NCBI RefSeq assembly: GCF_008329985.2
Contig: NZ_CP038437.2
Coordinates: 1,488,001 to 1,552,000, forward strand
DNA from: Halomonas binhaiensis
GTDB taxonomy: Bacteria; Pseudomonadota; Gammaproteobacteria; Pseudomonadales; Halomonadaceae
Direction of reading: 5' to 3'
DNA: 64,000 nt
Position 1 is the stretch's first letter. Each line of letters begins with the position of its first letter. Made by a program: the position numbers and the translations under genes. The notes under the pieces were generated by a model. That model was not told where the DNA came from and did no database searches. It saw nothing but the letters and a program-made list of their open reading frames with translations. Below, in pieces: positions 44,795 to 51,842 of this stretch.

Positions 44795-46348
44795 CTAACG
44801 GCGGCGGCCGCCCAGCAATGACCCCAGAATGCCTCGGACCAGTTGGCGACCAGCGGCGCTGCCGATGGAGCGAGTGATTGTCTTGGCCGCGACCTGGACC
44901 AGGCCATCATGCTTTCCTCCCCTGGGGCCCGTGGAACCAAACAGCAGCTCATTGACGGTATCCGCGGTACTACGTGCCTGTTGTTTGGAAATAGAAGGCT
45001 TGGAAATGGAAGGTTTGGAGGCCGAGCCGGTAGTGCCTTTTTCTTCGTCGGAGGATGTTGCCTCGGTATTCATCGTCTGGGCACGCAGCCTTTCATAGGC
45101 GGATTCGCGATCGATGGCTTTTTCGTAATGACCATGTATCGGTGATGCTTCAATCAGTGCTTTGCGTTCGCCCTCATCCGCAGGCCCCAGGCGCGAGTTG
45201 GGTGCAATGACATTGGCGCGCTCGGTAATGCGTGGACTGCCTTTCTCGTCAAGAAAGGACACCAGGGCTTCGCCTACGCCCAGTTCTGTGATGGCTTGTG
45301 CCGAATCGAAATCCGGATTGGGGCGCATTGTCTCGGCAGCGACCTTGACGGCCTTCTGGTCACGGGGAGTGAAGGCGCGCAGGGCGTGTTGTACCCGGTT
45401 GCCCAACTGGCCCAGTACGTCATCGGGAATATCGGATGGGCTCTGGGTGACGAAATAGACACCCACGCCCTTGGAACGAATCAGGCGAACCACTTGTTCA
45501 ACCTTGTCCAGCAGTGCCTTGGGAGCATCATCGAACAGCAAGTGAGCTTCGTCGAAGAAAAACACCAGCTTGGGCTTTTCAGCATCGCCGACTTCCGGCA
45601 ATTGCTCGAACAATTCTGCCAGCAGCCATAACAGGAAGGTGGAGTAGAGCTTGGGCGATTGGTAGAGCTTATCGGCAGCCAGCACATTGATCAGGCCATG
45701 GCCGGCATTATCAAGATGCATGAGGTCTTGAATGTCCAGCATGGGCTCGCCGAAGAATGTCTCGCCTCCCTGCTCTTCCAGCACCAGCAGATTACGCTGG
45801 ATGGCGCCAATGGAGGAAGAGGATACGCGGCCATATTCACCACTATACTGACTGGCATTCTCACCAACGTGCTGGACCATGGCGCGCAGATCCTTGAGGT
45901 CCAGCAACAATAGGCCATTGTCATCGGCTACTTTGAATACCAGCTGAAGCACACCCGTCTGGGTGGGATTGAGGTCCAGCAAACGGGCCAGCAGCAGGGG
46001 ACCCATGTCGGAGATGGTGGCGCGTATCGGATGACCGCGTTCTCCGTACACATCCCAGAACAGGACGCTATTGGCTCGCGGTGTGTAATCAGTGATGCCG
46101 ATGCTGGAGAGATGCGACAGCAGTTTTTCGGAGGCTTTGCCTTCCATTGCTATCCCCGACAGGTCACCCTTGATGTCGGAGACGAATACTGGAACCCCGA
46201 TTTCTGCAAAGCTCTCTGCCATCTTCTGCAGGGTGACCGTCTTTCCGGTACCCGTGGCCCCGGTAATCAGGCCATGCCGATTGGCCAGTTTCGGAATGAT
46301 GGCAATGTCCTGATCAGGGGTCTTGGCAATGGGACTAGCAGTGATCAT
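44795..46348 (-). CDS. yjgR: HerA-like ATPase of the DUF853 family (YjgR-type)
   Basis: This 517-residue P-loop ATPase has Walker A at [20 protein letters not shown] (residue about 30) and Walker B at [15 protein letters not shown]. The arginine-finger/sensor region is [40 protein letters not shown]. The DUF853 family is widespread and of unknown function. The tail (from residue about 430) is low complexity with a [11 protein letters not shown] repeat encoded by a 15-bp duplication, ending in a Gly/Arg-rich segment. GGAGGGA precedes the ATG. It is divergent from the CHAD gene across the 17-bp repeat array. Confidence 0.9.
   Translation of the reverse strand: MITASPIAKTPDQDIAIIPKLANRHGLITGATGTGKTVTLQKMAESFAEIGVPVFVSDIKGDLSGIAMEGKASEKLLSHLSSIGITDYTPRANSVLFWDVYGERGHPIRATISDMGPLLLARLLDLNPTQTGVLQLVFKVADDNGLLLLDLKDLRAMVQHVGENASQYSGEYGRVSSSSIGAIQRNLLVLEEQGGETFFGEPMLDIQDLMHLDNAGHGLINVLAADKLYQSPKLYSTFLLWLLAELFEQLPEVGDAEKPKLVFFFDEAHLLFDDAPKALLDKVEQVVRLIRSKGVGVYFVTQSPSDIPDDVLGQLGNRVQHALRAFTPRDQKAVKVAAETMRPNPDFDSAQAITELGVGEALVSFLDEKGSPRITERANVIAPNSRLGPADEGERKALIEASPIHGHYEKAIDRESAYERLRAQTMNTEATSSDEEKGTTGSASKPSISKPSISKQQARSTADTVNELLFGSTGPRGGKHDGLVQVAAKTITRSIGSAAGRQLVRGILGSLLGGRRR
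44985..45014. repeat. 15-bp tandem duplication inside the DUF853 gene
   Basis: TTGGAAATAGAAGGC (44985-44999) is followed by TTGGAAATGGAAGGT (45000-45014), 13 of 15 identical. It keeps the frame and encodes the SKPSI repeat in the C-terminal tail. Confidence 0.75.
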
Positions 46349-46424
46349 CGGGTTCCCTCCGTGGGGAAGCTATAGGTAACAGTTATTTAGAATAGCGCCA
46401 GAACGCGGTCATGAAGTGAAGGCA

Positions 46425-46575
46425 ATAGAAAGGTGCCTTGATAGAACGGTACTTTGCATAGAACGGTACTTTGCATAGAACGGTACTTTGCATAGAACGG
46501 TACTTTGCATAGAAAGGTGCTTTGGATAGAACGGTACCTTGGATAGAAAGGTACTTTGATAGAACGGTTTTTTGA
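46425..46575. repeat. Nine-unit 17-bp tandem repeat array upstream of the CHAD gene
   Basis: Units start at 46425, 46441, 46458, 46475, 46492, 46509, 46526, 46543 and 46559 (16 or 17 bp each). The consensus is ATAGAACGGTACTTTGC. Units 2 to 5 are identical; outer units carry one to five substitutions, mainly C/A at position 7. The array fills most of the gap between two divergent genes and ends about 48 bp before the CHAD start codon. There are no unique spacers, so it is not a CRISPR. Confidence 0.95.
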
Positions 46576-46622
46576 ATAGCATAATGCAACCGCGTGTCGC
46601 CAGTGCACATCAGGAGAGTTTC

Positions 46623-47582
46623 ATGGCCAAACCTCTTGTCAGACGCCGACTGGGAACGGTATTCGAAGCAACGACGATCGAGTTGCTTGATGAAGCATGT
46701 CGTGCCTTTCCCAGAATCCAGGATCCACAGGACAGCGAAGGATTGCATGACTTTCGTGTTGCCCTGCGTCGGTTGCGCTCGTTGTTCAAGGACTATATCG
46801 GGTACTTTCCTGCGCGAGCGCCGAGAAAGTTGGTAACCGACCTGCGTGATCTAGCCCGTTCCACCAATACTGCGCGCGATGCGGAAGTGATGCTGGCCTG
46901 GCTTGAGTCTCAGGCCGAAGGAGCGCCTGCAGCAGAACGGGGAGCCATTGCCTGGTGGAAAGAACGCCTGAGTGCTCAGGTGGGCGAAGAGTATGCTGTT
47001 CTGGAAGGACGTGTCGCGAGTTTTCCGTTGCTGGATAACCGATTGCGTTCGGCCGTCAAGTCTCTACGCAAGGAATCCAGCAAGACGCCTCGTTTCGGTG
47101 CTGTCAGTGCGGAAGTGCTGGAGCACCTGACTGAGCAGCTAGGGGAAGAGCTGTCGGCCATGCGGGGTCGTGAAGACGAGAATGCCTTGCACCGGCCACG
47201 TATTACCGGCAAGCGAATCCGTTATCTGCTGCGGCCATGGCGCAAGGAAAGCGAGCTGTTCGAGAGGACGGAAGCATCAATGAAGGCGTTCCAGGATGCC
47301 TTTGGCGATCTGCATGATGATCTGGTTCGAGCCGAAGTGCTGCGTACCACGGTCCATCAGCATGTGTGGGAGGAAACCGAATTGCGCCTGGAGGCAGCTG
47401 TCTCGACATCAGGGGCGCGAGCCATGGCACCGCGCCATTTGCGAGGTTTCATGGGCTTGGTGGCCCAGCACGAGCAGCACACAGAGAACAACCTCCAGCG
47501 CGTCATGGCTCTGGTCAAAGGGCCGAACCGCCAGCAGTTGGACACCTGTCTGGCGGAGGCTGTTGCTTATATGCGTGGCTGA
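46623..47582 (+). CDS. CHAD domain protein
   Basis: This 319-residue, all-helical protein is rich in conserved charged residues: EGLHDFRVALRRLRSLFKDYIGYF at the N-terminus, DLARSTNTARDAEVMLAWLES, and the later HRPRITGKRIRYLLRPWRKESELFE and FQDAFGDLHDDLVRAEVLR. CHAD domains bind polyphosphate and occur on polyphosphate granules or with CYTH phosphatases; no CYTH partner is nearby. AGGAG lies six bases before the ATG at 46623, which is preferred over an in-frame ATG at 46572 inside the repeat region. It converges with the ParA-like gene, 13 bp apart. Confidence 0.9.
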   Translation: MAKPLVRRRLGTVFEATTIELLDEACRAFPRIQDPQDSEGLHDFRVALRRLRSLFKDYIGYFPARAPRKLVTDLRDLARSTNTARDAEVMLAWLESQAEGAPAAERGAIAWWKERLSAQVGEEYAVLEGRVASFPLLDNRLRSAVKSLRKESSKTPRFGAVSAEVLEHLTEQLGEELSAMRGREDENALHRPRITGKRIRYLLRPWRKESELFERTEASMKAFQDAFGDLHDDLVRAEVLRTTVHQHVWEETELRLEAAVSTSGARAMAPRHLRGFMGLVAQHEQHTENNLQRVMALVKGPNRQQLDTCLAEAVAYMRG

Positions 47583-47595
47583 ACCAGGTAACCTG

Positions 47596-48336
47596 TCACG
47601 CGATTCCCAGGCGCTGGTGGAGTTCTTTCCAGAGTGCCTGGTAAGCCCTGTTGGCTGGGCTGTGCGGTGCAAAAGAGCATAACGGCGCACGCTCCACACC
47701 CATGCGTTCTACAGCGCTGGCGGCGGGAATGACTGTCGACATGCGCAGTGGCCATTGCGCTCCCAGAGTATCCATGATGTCCCGGTGCATAGTGCGCCGG
47801 CGGTCGGCCAAGGTGACGAATGGCCATACCGGGCAGGCCAGGTCCTCGTCATCGAGAAAACTCTGCAACTGGTCCAGGGTGCGCAGGGAAAGGGTGGTTG
47901 GCACGAGCGGGACGAGCAGGGCATCGGCGCTGGTGAACATGTTTTCCGACAGATGGGAGAGTGTCGGAGGGCAGTCCAGCACGATCAGATCGTAATCGTT
48001 GCGGACTTCGTGGAGCATCTGGCGCAAATGGCTAGTGCCACGCTTTTCCAACAACTGGTCCAGGCTTCGGGATTCCAGTGATGCGGGCAGCACATCGAGG
48101 TTTGGCATCGCGGTAGAGCGGATGACCTTGTCGAAAGAGGACTTACCCTTGACCAGCTTGTTCACCCCACCACGTATACGTGGCTTGATCTTCAGGTAGA
48201 AGGTCGTGGCAGCCTGAGGATCAAGATCCCACAACAGCACTCGGAGGCCATGATTTGCGGCTTCCGCCGCAAGGTTGACGGCAGAAGCGGTCTTGCCCAC
48301 CCCACCCTTGATGCTGTAGAGCGAAAGCATTCGCAT
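47596..48336 (-). CDS. ParA/MinD-like ATPase
   Basis: This protein of about 246 residues has a deviant Walker A motif SIKGGVGKTASAVNLAAEA at the N-terminus, LLWDLDPQAATTFYLK as switch region and DLIVLDCPPTLSHLSENMFTSADALLVPLVPTTLSLRTL as Walker B. It belongs to the small stand-alone ParA group. No parB or parS-like partner is visible, so it is not a plasmid or chromosomal partition locus by itself; orphan ParAs can position protein clusters or granules. The next gene encodes a polyphosphate-binding CHAD protein in convergent orientation. The start could be up to five codons further upstream. Confidence 0.88.
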   Translation of the reverse strand: MRMLSLYSIKGGVGKTASAVNLAAEAANHGLRVLLWDLDPQAATTFYLKIKPRIRGGVNKLVKGKSSFDKVIRSTAMPNLDVLPASLESRSLDQLLEKRGTSHLRQMLHEVRNDYDLIVLDCPPTLSHLSENMFTSADALLVPLVPTTLSLRTLDQLQSFLDDEDLACPVWPFVTLADRRRTMHRDIMDTLGAQWPLRMSTVIPAASAVERMGVERAPLCSFAPHSPANRAYQALWKELHQRLGIA

Positions 48337-48645
48337 GCTGGAGCTTCCCATTGTGCTAATACAAGGTGTCTTAATGCATGGCATAAGCTCATTTCGTGCA
48401 TCGATCGTACCATGAAGTTATGACATTTCAGTAAGCGATTTAGCTGAGCAATAGCTCTCGTGCTCCTTCGCCTCTGGGCCACCCGTTTGACCTTCTACCG
48501 CCCCAGGGGCGCGCTGTAAGGCCTGTCTTGCTTGAAGAATCCTCAGCAACCTGCCTGCTACTGGCAAGAACCATTGGGCAGGCTGGGGCGTGGGCGTTTC
48601 TCGGGCTATAGTGGACTTGAGTGATATTCGCCATAAAGGTTTTTC
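48337..48645. other. Intergenic region between parA-like gene and small orphan gene
   Basis: These 309 bp contain no supported gene. They presumably hold divergent promoters; a GCTATAGT element lies close to the small gene, but no convincing -35 box was found. Confidence 0.35.
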
Positions 48646-48882
48646 ATGAGTGAAGAAACGTTTGATCTGGTCAAGTTTTCCTCTGAAGTCAAAGAGCTCC
48701 TTCTAAGCGAACTGGATGTATCTGTAGGAAATATGGAGGTTATTGAATTTAGTGAAAAACTCTATGGAATGATTAGGGCAAGAGCATTTAATGAGGGATT
48801 GCTGGCTGCGAAAGATGTGTTGGAAAAGAAAATGGAAGATATTTCCGAACAATTGGATTTCTTGGTGAAAGATGAAAACTGA
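48646..48882 (+). CDS. Small acidic helical protein, function unknown
   Basis: This 78-residue protein is strongly acidic and predicted almost fully helical (TFDLVKFSSEVKELLLSELD, then NEGLLAAKDVLEKKMEDISEQ). AAAGG lies six bases before the ATG, supporting translation. Base composition drops sharply here and stays AT-rich for several hundred bases, unlike flanking genes, which suggests an acquired or poorly conserved segment. The C-terminal half could form a coiled coil. I do not recognise the family and see no partner gene. Confidence 0.5.
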   Translation: MSEETFDLVKFSSEVKELLLSELDVSVGNMEVIEFSEKLYGMIRARAFNEGLLAAKDVLEKKMEDISEQLDFLVKDEN

Positions 48883-49276
48883 TTTTCCACTTGAATAGTA
48901 CGGGAGAGGGTGGGTGGATGCTTACCTCGAGAGGATGCGGACTGGCTTTCCTGTATCGAGTTGTCATTCTTTTTCGTCAAGAGAGGAGGTGTACGGGTAT
49001 CAAGGGATGAGTAGATTTCATTCATAGAAAGGAATAGTGAAAAATTGAATGTTAAATCGTGGTGATGTTGAGCTCAGTGAGCCCATAGAGGAGTTGCGTG
49101 AATATTCAAAGTGGGCAACGGTGTATGGTTTTTCTTCCATCTCAAGAGATAGAGAAATAGAAAATCATGATAGGTTTTTGAGCTGTAATGGGGCGTGAAT
49201 GAACGCTGAAAGTTGCTTCGTTTTGCTACGGCGTCATTGAGCTGGATGAATAGAAACGGAAAGAAGATATGCCCGC
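48883..49276. other. AT-rich intergenic stretch
   Basis: These 394 bp hold no convincing gene. Two minus-strand frames (48762-49025 and 49074-49472) lack ribosome-binding sites and family features. Together with the 78-residue gene before it, this forms a low-GC island between GC-rich neighbours. Confidence 0.4.
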
Positions 49277-49591
49277 TCAACGAATTTTCAAAAGCCGCAG
49301 AGCGCGGTTCGCGATAAAGGCGGTAGTGGCTGCTTTGCGGGCGATCCGCACGATATGGCCAGGGCGACGCAGCAGTGGCAACAATGCTACCCCGCCAGCT
49401 ATCAGAAGCGGGGTGCGCAAGGGGATTAGCCGGGTGAAGCCTCGGTCGATTTTCTGGCCTGCCTGATGCCATTCCCGAGTCGCCTCAAGCAGCATCAGGC
49501 GTTGTTGCTCGATGGTTGCCTCAAGCTCTGCCTTTCGCTGTTTGATAGTGACCCGAGAGCGAGGCTTTTTCCCTGGCGAATCAGCGGCCAT
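49277..49591 (-). CDS. yqjK: YqjK-like protein
   Basis: This 104-residue basic protein has SRVTIKQRKAELEATIEQQRLMLLEATREWHQA (helix with regular charge pattern) and a hydrophobic segment near RTPLLIAGGVALLPLL, ending in RALRLLKIR. Its position after yqjD and yqjE and the YqjK pattern support the call. Its start overlaps the end of yqjE by 11 bases. The function is unknown; the set is induced in stationary phase or osmotic stress in enterobacteria. Confidence 0.78.
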   Translation of the reverse strand: MAADSPGKKPRSRVTIKQRKAELEATIEQQRLMLLEATREWHQAGQKIDRGFTRLIPLRTPLLIAGGVALLPLLRRPGHIVRIARKAATTAFIANRALRLLKIR

Positions 49592-49988
49592 TGTCGCTCT
49601 CCTGCCTTTCCTCTTCAGCGATTTCCCTGTCCAGGGCCAGTTGCTTGAGGGTGCTGACAAAAAGCGTGCGACGCTTGGCCAGGTGCAGGCAATACCAGGC
49701 CAGGCATAAGCCGCCTCCCAGAAGTACAGCGGTACAAATGGCCAGAGCCTGAAGCCGATAGGTCTCCCAGAAGACCACCACCACTAACGCCGTCAGGGCG
49801 GTGATGCCCAGCATCAGCAGGATCAGGCTGATGCCGACCAGCATCAGCAAGGTAATGAGACGCGCACGCTCTTCCTCGAGCTCAAGCACGATCAGCCGCA
49901 GGCGCGTCTCACCCGTGGCCAGCAATGTCATCAGGACATTCTTGCCGGCCTGCCATAGCCGTTGTACCGGTCCCTGGGACTGTGGCAT
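49581..49988 (-). CDS. yqjE: YqjE family (holin-superfamily DUF1469) membrane protein
   Basis: This 135-residue protein has two membrane helices (LITLLMLVGISLILLMLGITALTALVVVVFW and LQALAICTAVLLGGGLCLAWYCL). An amphipathic N-terminal segment containing GETRLRLIVLELEEER is the typical first part of this family. The C-terminus is charged and faces the cytoplasm. The ATG shares one base with the yqjD stop. A longer frame to 50054 overlaps yqjD and is rejected. Confidence 0.82.
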   Translation of the reverse strand: MPQSQGPVQRLWQAGKNVLMTLLATGETRLRLIVLELEEERARLITLLMLVGISLILLMLGITALTALVVVVFWETYRLQALAICTAVLLGGGLCLAWYCLHLAKRRTLFVSTLKQLALDREIAEEERQESDNGR

Positions 49989-50380
49989 CAGCGCCGTCCG
50001 ATCAACAGGCCAACAATGACGCCTACCGCTGCGCCGACACCGACGGCCTTCCATGGATTTTCATGGACATAATGGTCACAGGCATCGACCTGGTGGGCAA
50101 CACTATCACGGGTCTGGCGATAGGCGCGTTCCCCACGCTCCTTGATATGTCCCTCCATATCATTCAAGCGAGCTTTGGCATGCTTGAGGCTGTCTTCGGC
50201 TTTGCTCCGCCAGGCCTTGACGTTTTCACTGACACCACTGCCCACTTCGTCGGAGGTCGCGCTGAGCAGTTCTTCCAGAGTCTGGGAGAGGTGCTGCAGA
50301 TCTTCCTTGAGCTGGTTCGCCGATGCACTGGCATTGTGTTGCTGCGAATCGTCCTTCTTGCTTGCTCTTTGATTTGCCAT
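49988..50380 (-). CDS. yqjD: YqjD/ElaB family (DUF883) membrane-anchored protein
   Basis: This 130-residue protein has a long helical charged region (LKEDLQHLSQTLEELLSATSDEVGSGVSENVKAWRSKAEDSLKHAKARL), the conserved CDHYVHENPWKAVGVGAAVGVIVGLLIGRR C-terminal glycine-zipper membrane anchor, and a polar N-terminus. E. coli YqjD binds ribosomes at the inner membrane in stationary phase. GAGGA lies seven bases before the ATG at 50378-50380; an earlier ATG at 50398 has none. First gene of yqjD-yqjE-yqjK. Confidence 0.92.
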   Translation of the reverse strand: MANQRASKKDDSQQHNASASANQLKEDLQHLSQTLEELLSATSDEVGSGVSENVKAWRSKAEDSLKHAKARLNDMEGHIKERGERAYRQTRDSVAHQVDACDHYVHENPWKAVGVGAAVGVIVGLLIGRR

Positions 50381-50433
50381 GGGATCGTCCTCTGACATAA
50401 GGGCTGCTTCGTGGATGATGGGATATACGCAGG

Positions 50434-51594
50434 TTACTGGCTATAGGTACCGGTTGAAAACAGTGGATTGAGACTGAAGCCCAAGCTGATTCGGTTGGAG
50501 CGATCATCGTAGTCGATCAAGCTCTCACCGTAACCATAGTAGTACTGCAGGTGGCCACGCACTTTTCCGAACAAGGGAATGGAATAATCAAGCTGTGAGC
50601 CGTAGTTGCCCTTTCCTGGATTGCCACGCACCATCAGACTGGCTTCGTGGTTGTTGAACATTTCGTGAGCGATGGTGATGTCACCATAGCCAACGTAATC
50701 CTCGATGTCAGGGTTATCGTCTTCGTTCTCATTTTCGGGAACCCGCCAATGGGGGGCAAGGGAAACAGCCCAATCATCGTTGACCCATGTCGATGTCAGG
50801 ATCAGGCGGTTCCAGCTACGCGAAAGAGGCTCGGAGCGACCATTGGACTGGTGCGTGAACGAGACACGGTTGGTGGTGTTGGTCCAGCCCCACAGGTGGT
50901 AATCGTTGTTGAATTCCAGATAGGCTTCTGGCTCGTAGTTGGTCTCGCGAAAGGGCGCCGAGTTATCGCTGTTGTAAGCCTGCCACCAGCTGCGCTGGGT
51001 GTAGGCGAAGTACAGGTCAGCGTTGTCGAACAGCACATTATCGGCGACCTTCACCTTGGCACTGAACTGGAACTTGATTTCGGTGTTCTCGATATCCGGG
51101 ACGCTGCCATCCCCGTCTTGGAAGGGCTCCGAATTGGGGTTCTTGTTGTAGCTGATGGGGAGGAAGTAATTACGCTTGTAGGCGGTAATCGCAAAAGGAT
51201 TGCTATTGGACTCCCGCTCTAGCTCACGCCGCCTGCTCACCGTGGTTTCAATGGTAGGTTCTGGTTGAATTGTGTCGGCGGCAGCCACAGCGACAGGGCT
51301 GACATATGCCGTCGTCTCGGTAACGGCGGCTTCCTGCGTCTCAGCAGAAGCAGGTGCCTGTGTCGCCGTGGTTCGCGCTGCCACATCTGGCTCGGGCGTG
51401 CTGGGAGCAGGCTCAGCAAAAGGGCTCTGGTCTGCTTCCAGTCGTGTCTCCAGCTGTGCGAGTTCGGCCTTCAGCGCCTTGACACGGGCCTCCATTGCAG
51501 CACGTTCGGCATCGCTCAGGGTCGACTGAGCCGAGGCCGAGGAGGTGATACCGAGGATCAACATCGGCGTCGCCAACACAGTGAGACGTTTCAT
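50434..51594 (-). CDS. pldA: Outer-membrane phospholipase A (OMPLA)
   Basis: This protein of about 386 residues hydrolyses phospholipids in the outer membrane when activated by dimerisation and calcium. The signal peptide is followed by an unusual 100-residue Ala/Glu/Thr-rich periplasmic-type extension (AERAAMEARVKALKAELAQLETRLEAD, a short coiled coil) before the barrel. The catalytic residues lie in VSFTHQSNGRSEPLSRSWNRL (His, Ser) with the asparagine in SWNR. It ends LGFSLNPLFSTGTYSQ. Two adjacent ATGs (51597, 51594) are possible. E. coli PldA lacks the extension, so the function of that part is unknown. Confidence 0.92.
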   Translation of the reverse strand: MKRLTVLATPMLILGITSSASAQSTLSDAERAAMEARVKALKAELAQLETRLEADQSPFAEPAPSTPEPDVAARTTATQAPASAETQEAAVTETTAYVSPVAVAAADTIQPEPTIETTVSRRRELERESNSNPFAITAYKRNYFLPISYNKNPNSEPFQDGDGSVPDIENTEIKFQFSAKVKVADNVLFDNADLYFAYTQRSWWQAYNSDNSAPFRETNYEPEAYLEFNNDYHLWGWTNTTNRVSFTHQSNGRSEPLSRSWNRLILTSTWVNDDWAVSLAPHWRVPENENEDDNPDIEDYVGYGDITIAHEMFNNHEASLMVRGNPGKGNYGSQLDYSIPLFGKVRGHLQYYYGYGESLIDYDDRSNRISLGFSLNPLFSTGTYSQ

Positions 51595-51769
51595 CATGGG
51601 CCTACCCATAGTGAGTGGAAGTTGGTGAATGGTTCTACCATGGCAGAATGGCAAGTCAACTTTGTGCAAGTAAATTGCGAAAGATTGCCATATTGACACA
51701 CTGCGTTGAAAATCTCGTGTTTCTTCTGTGCCAGGGTAGGAAACGACCAACCATCAGCAGATCCTATCG

Positions 51770-51841
51770 TACCAGGAAGCTATTTCGTGTCAGGAAACAA
51801 TACCATGCCAGGAAATTATGCCGTGCCAGGAAACGCAACTA
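51770..51841. repeat. Four 18-bp repeats in the mscK leader
   Basis: Units of 18 bp start at 51770, 51788, 51806 and 51824, each of the form T(G/A)(C/T)CAGGAA followed by a variable half. The last unit ends one base before the ATG of mscK, and its AGGAAA is the gene's only Shine-Dalgarno-like site. The units would encode a basic hexapeptide repeat if translation began further upstream. Confidence 0.8.
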
Positions 51842-51842
51842 C

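Noticed and set aside
46425..46575. CRISPR array
   Set aside because: Units are contiguous with no unique spacers, and no cas gene is present.
46383..46748. Minus-strand frame translating the 17-bp array into a repeat protein
   Set aside because: A 17-bp period shifts frame at each unit, so no true protein repeat is encoded; the frame also overlaps the CHAD gene and lacks a ribosome-binding site.
47596..48336. ParA as evidence of an integrated plasmid or partition locus
   Set aside because: No parB, parS-like repeats or replication gene nearby; neighbouring genes look chromosomal.
51615..51842. N-terminal extension of MscK through the repeat region
   Set aside because: The signal peptide begins at 51843 and would be buried by a 76-residue arginine-rich extension; no ribosome-binding site was seen at 51615.
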